Source: Nitrospinota bacterium
Lineage (GTDB): Bacteria > Nitrospirota > Nitrospiria > Nitrospirales > UBA8639
Direction of reading: 5' to 3'
Assembly (NCBI GenBank): GCA_022572725.1
Contig: JACZVJ010000025.1
Coordinates: 1 to 32,571 of the forward strand
DNA: 32,571 nucleotides
Shown here piece by piece: positions 32,152-32,571 of this stretch. Position numbers and translations under genes: made by a program. The stretch's first letter is position 1. Each line of letters opens with the position of its first letter. The notes beneath the pieces were generated by a model, which saw nothing but the letters and a program-made list of their open reading frames with translations, ran no database searches and had not been told where the DNA came from.

Positions 32152-32571
32152 GCGAAAACCCAGCGACGATGAGTTCTCCAGACTACCCTTCCTAGAAGGA
32201 TTCTTTTCCCTCTCCCTCGAAGGGAGAGGGCTAGGGTGAGGGATTGATTCCCCACTTGATATTCGTCTGAAAGTAGAGGAGCTAAGAACGGTCTGGTCTT
32301 GAGTATCAGAACAATTTGATTTTCTCTTTCCCCTCTCCCTTGAAGGGAGAGGGCTAGGGTGAGGGATTTCTATTTCTTGAAGAATTTTCTCAAGGACAGC
32401 GTCAGTAAGATTCAAAACCTCATGATTCCAAAATCGAAGAACGTGATATCCTAATTTCTTTAATTCCTTTATACGCCGTTCATCGGCCTCTTGGTTCTTT
32501 GTATGTTGTCCACCATCAACCTCTACGATAAGATTTCGCTCAGGACAATAAAAATCGGCGATGTAAGGCCC
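32152..32571 (-). CDS. DUF559 endonuclease-like domain, partial, in frame with aguA
   Basis: From the window edge on the minus strand the frame reads GPYIADFYCPERNLIVEV, DGGQH, ELKKLGYHVLRFWNHEVL and DAVLEKILQEIE (to about 32367). This is the C-terminal half of a DUF559 domain, a small restriction-endonuclease-like (PD-(D/E)XK type) fold; the D...EVD core motif is present. The beginning lies beyond the window. The frame then passes, without a stop codon, through two copies of a REP-type hairpin (each encoding IPHPSPLPSRER) and a 29-codon spacer into agmatine deiminase. DUF559 genes often end in such REP-encoded tails, so the missing stop may simply reflect the tail. Whether one fused protein is made is not known. 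Confidence 0.75.
32208..32243. repeat. REP-type hairpin repeat, copy 1
   Basis: 36 bases beginning CCCTCTCCCTCGAAGGGAGA and ending GGGCTAGGGTGAGGGA. The arms CCCTCTCCCT and AGGGAGAGGG form a perfect 10-bp stem with a 3-base loop. An almost identical copy lies at 32331-32366. The repeat is read through in the fused DUF559-aguA frame. Confidence 0.92.
32331..32366. repeat. REP-type hairpin repeat, copy 2
   Basis: Differs from copy 1 at one position (CTTGAAG against CTCGAAG) and has the same orientation; the copies are 123 bases apart. It directly follows the last DUF559 codons, as is common for this domain. Confidence 0.92.

Noticed and set aside
32208-32366. Rho-independent terminators
   Set aside because: The hairpins are strong but lack T runs on either strand, occur twice in the same frame as coding sequence and fit REP elements better.

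Overview
The window reads as bacterial chromosome. My best guess is the Nitrospirota, probably Nitrospira-like; this is inference from gene style and remembered intergenic repeats, since there is no rRNA or other marker gene here. Supporting traits are a CXXC SelW-like protein, a RuBisCO-like protein, DUF2934, an RRM protein, a bactofilin, an orphan S16 protease and many small repeats. No tRNA, rRNA, CRISPR array or intact transposase gene was seen. Base composition is mosaic: hand-counted 60-base lines give about 70% GC at 1141-1200 and 6001-6060, against 43% at 13501-13560 and 45% at 8041-8100.

Layout. 1-965: gene-poor start, a decayed copper-ATPase tail and a selW-like gene. 1111-7595: a glycan module with two GH130 proteins, a GT4 fused to a complete phosphomannose-isomerase-type cupin, and a GT4 fused to a predicted alpha/alpha domain, arranged around one divergent promoter region. 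7923-8437: a Phd/YefM antitoxin with a RelE/ParE toxin gene broken by two stop codons. 8449-12430: a histidine-phosphatase/phosphofructokinase fusion, a SleB-type wall hydrolase, a DUF2934 protein and an RRM protein with a long, structured leader. 12841-15070: pyruvate kinase between two direct repeats, then a second decayed copper-ATPase tail. 15077-18831: a PDZ-M48 peptidase and the intact copper P-type ATPase. 19064-20774: a TPR remnant split by a REP-like hairpin, a TonB-like protein and an Slp-type lipoprotein. 20967-21127: a palindromic MITE-like element with CTAG target duplications. 21128-28301: a conserved-looking unknown, bactofilin, NT5C-like phosphatase, secreted S16 (Lon-type) protease, degenerate HD-GYP protein, RuBisCO-like protein and a small exported protein. 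28315-32571: an ABC-class ATPase, a beta-hydroxyacid dehydrogenase and agmatine deiminase, whose frame runs without a stop into an upstream DUF559 endonuclease-like domain through REP-encoded linkers.

The strongest candidate for an undescribed system is the glycan module. It combines possible supply of mannose phosphate (PMI cupin), glycosyl transfer (two GT4s) and phosphorolysis (two GH130s), which suggests synthesis and recycling of a mannose-containing oligosaccharide. The substrate cannot be read from sequence. Other prominent points are the PFK/phosphatase fusion, the DUF559-agmatine deiminase fusion and the repeated copper-ATPase tail remnants.
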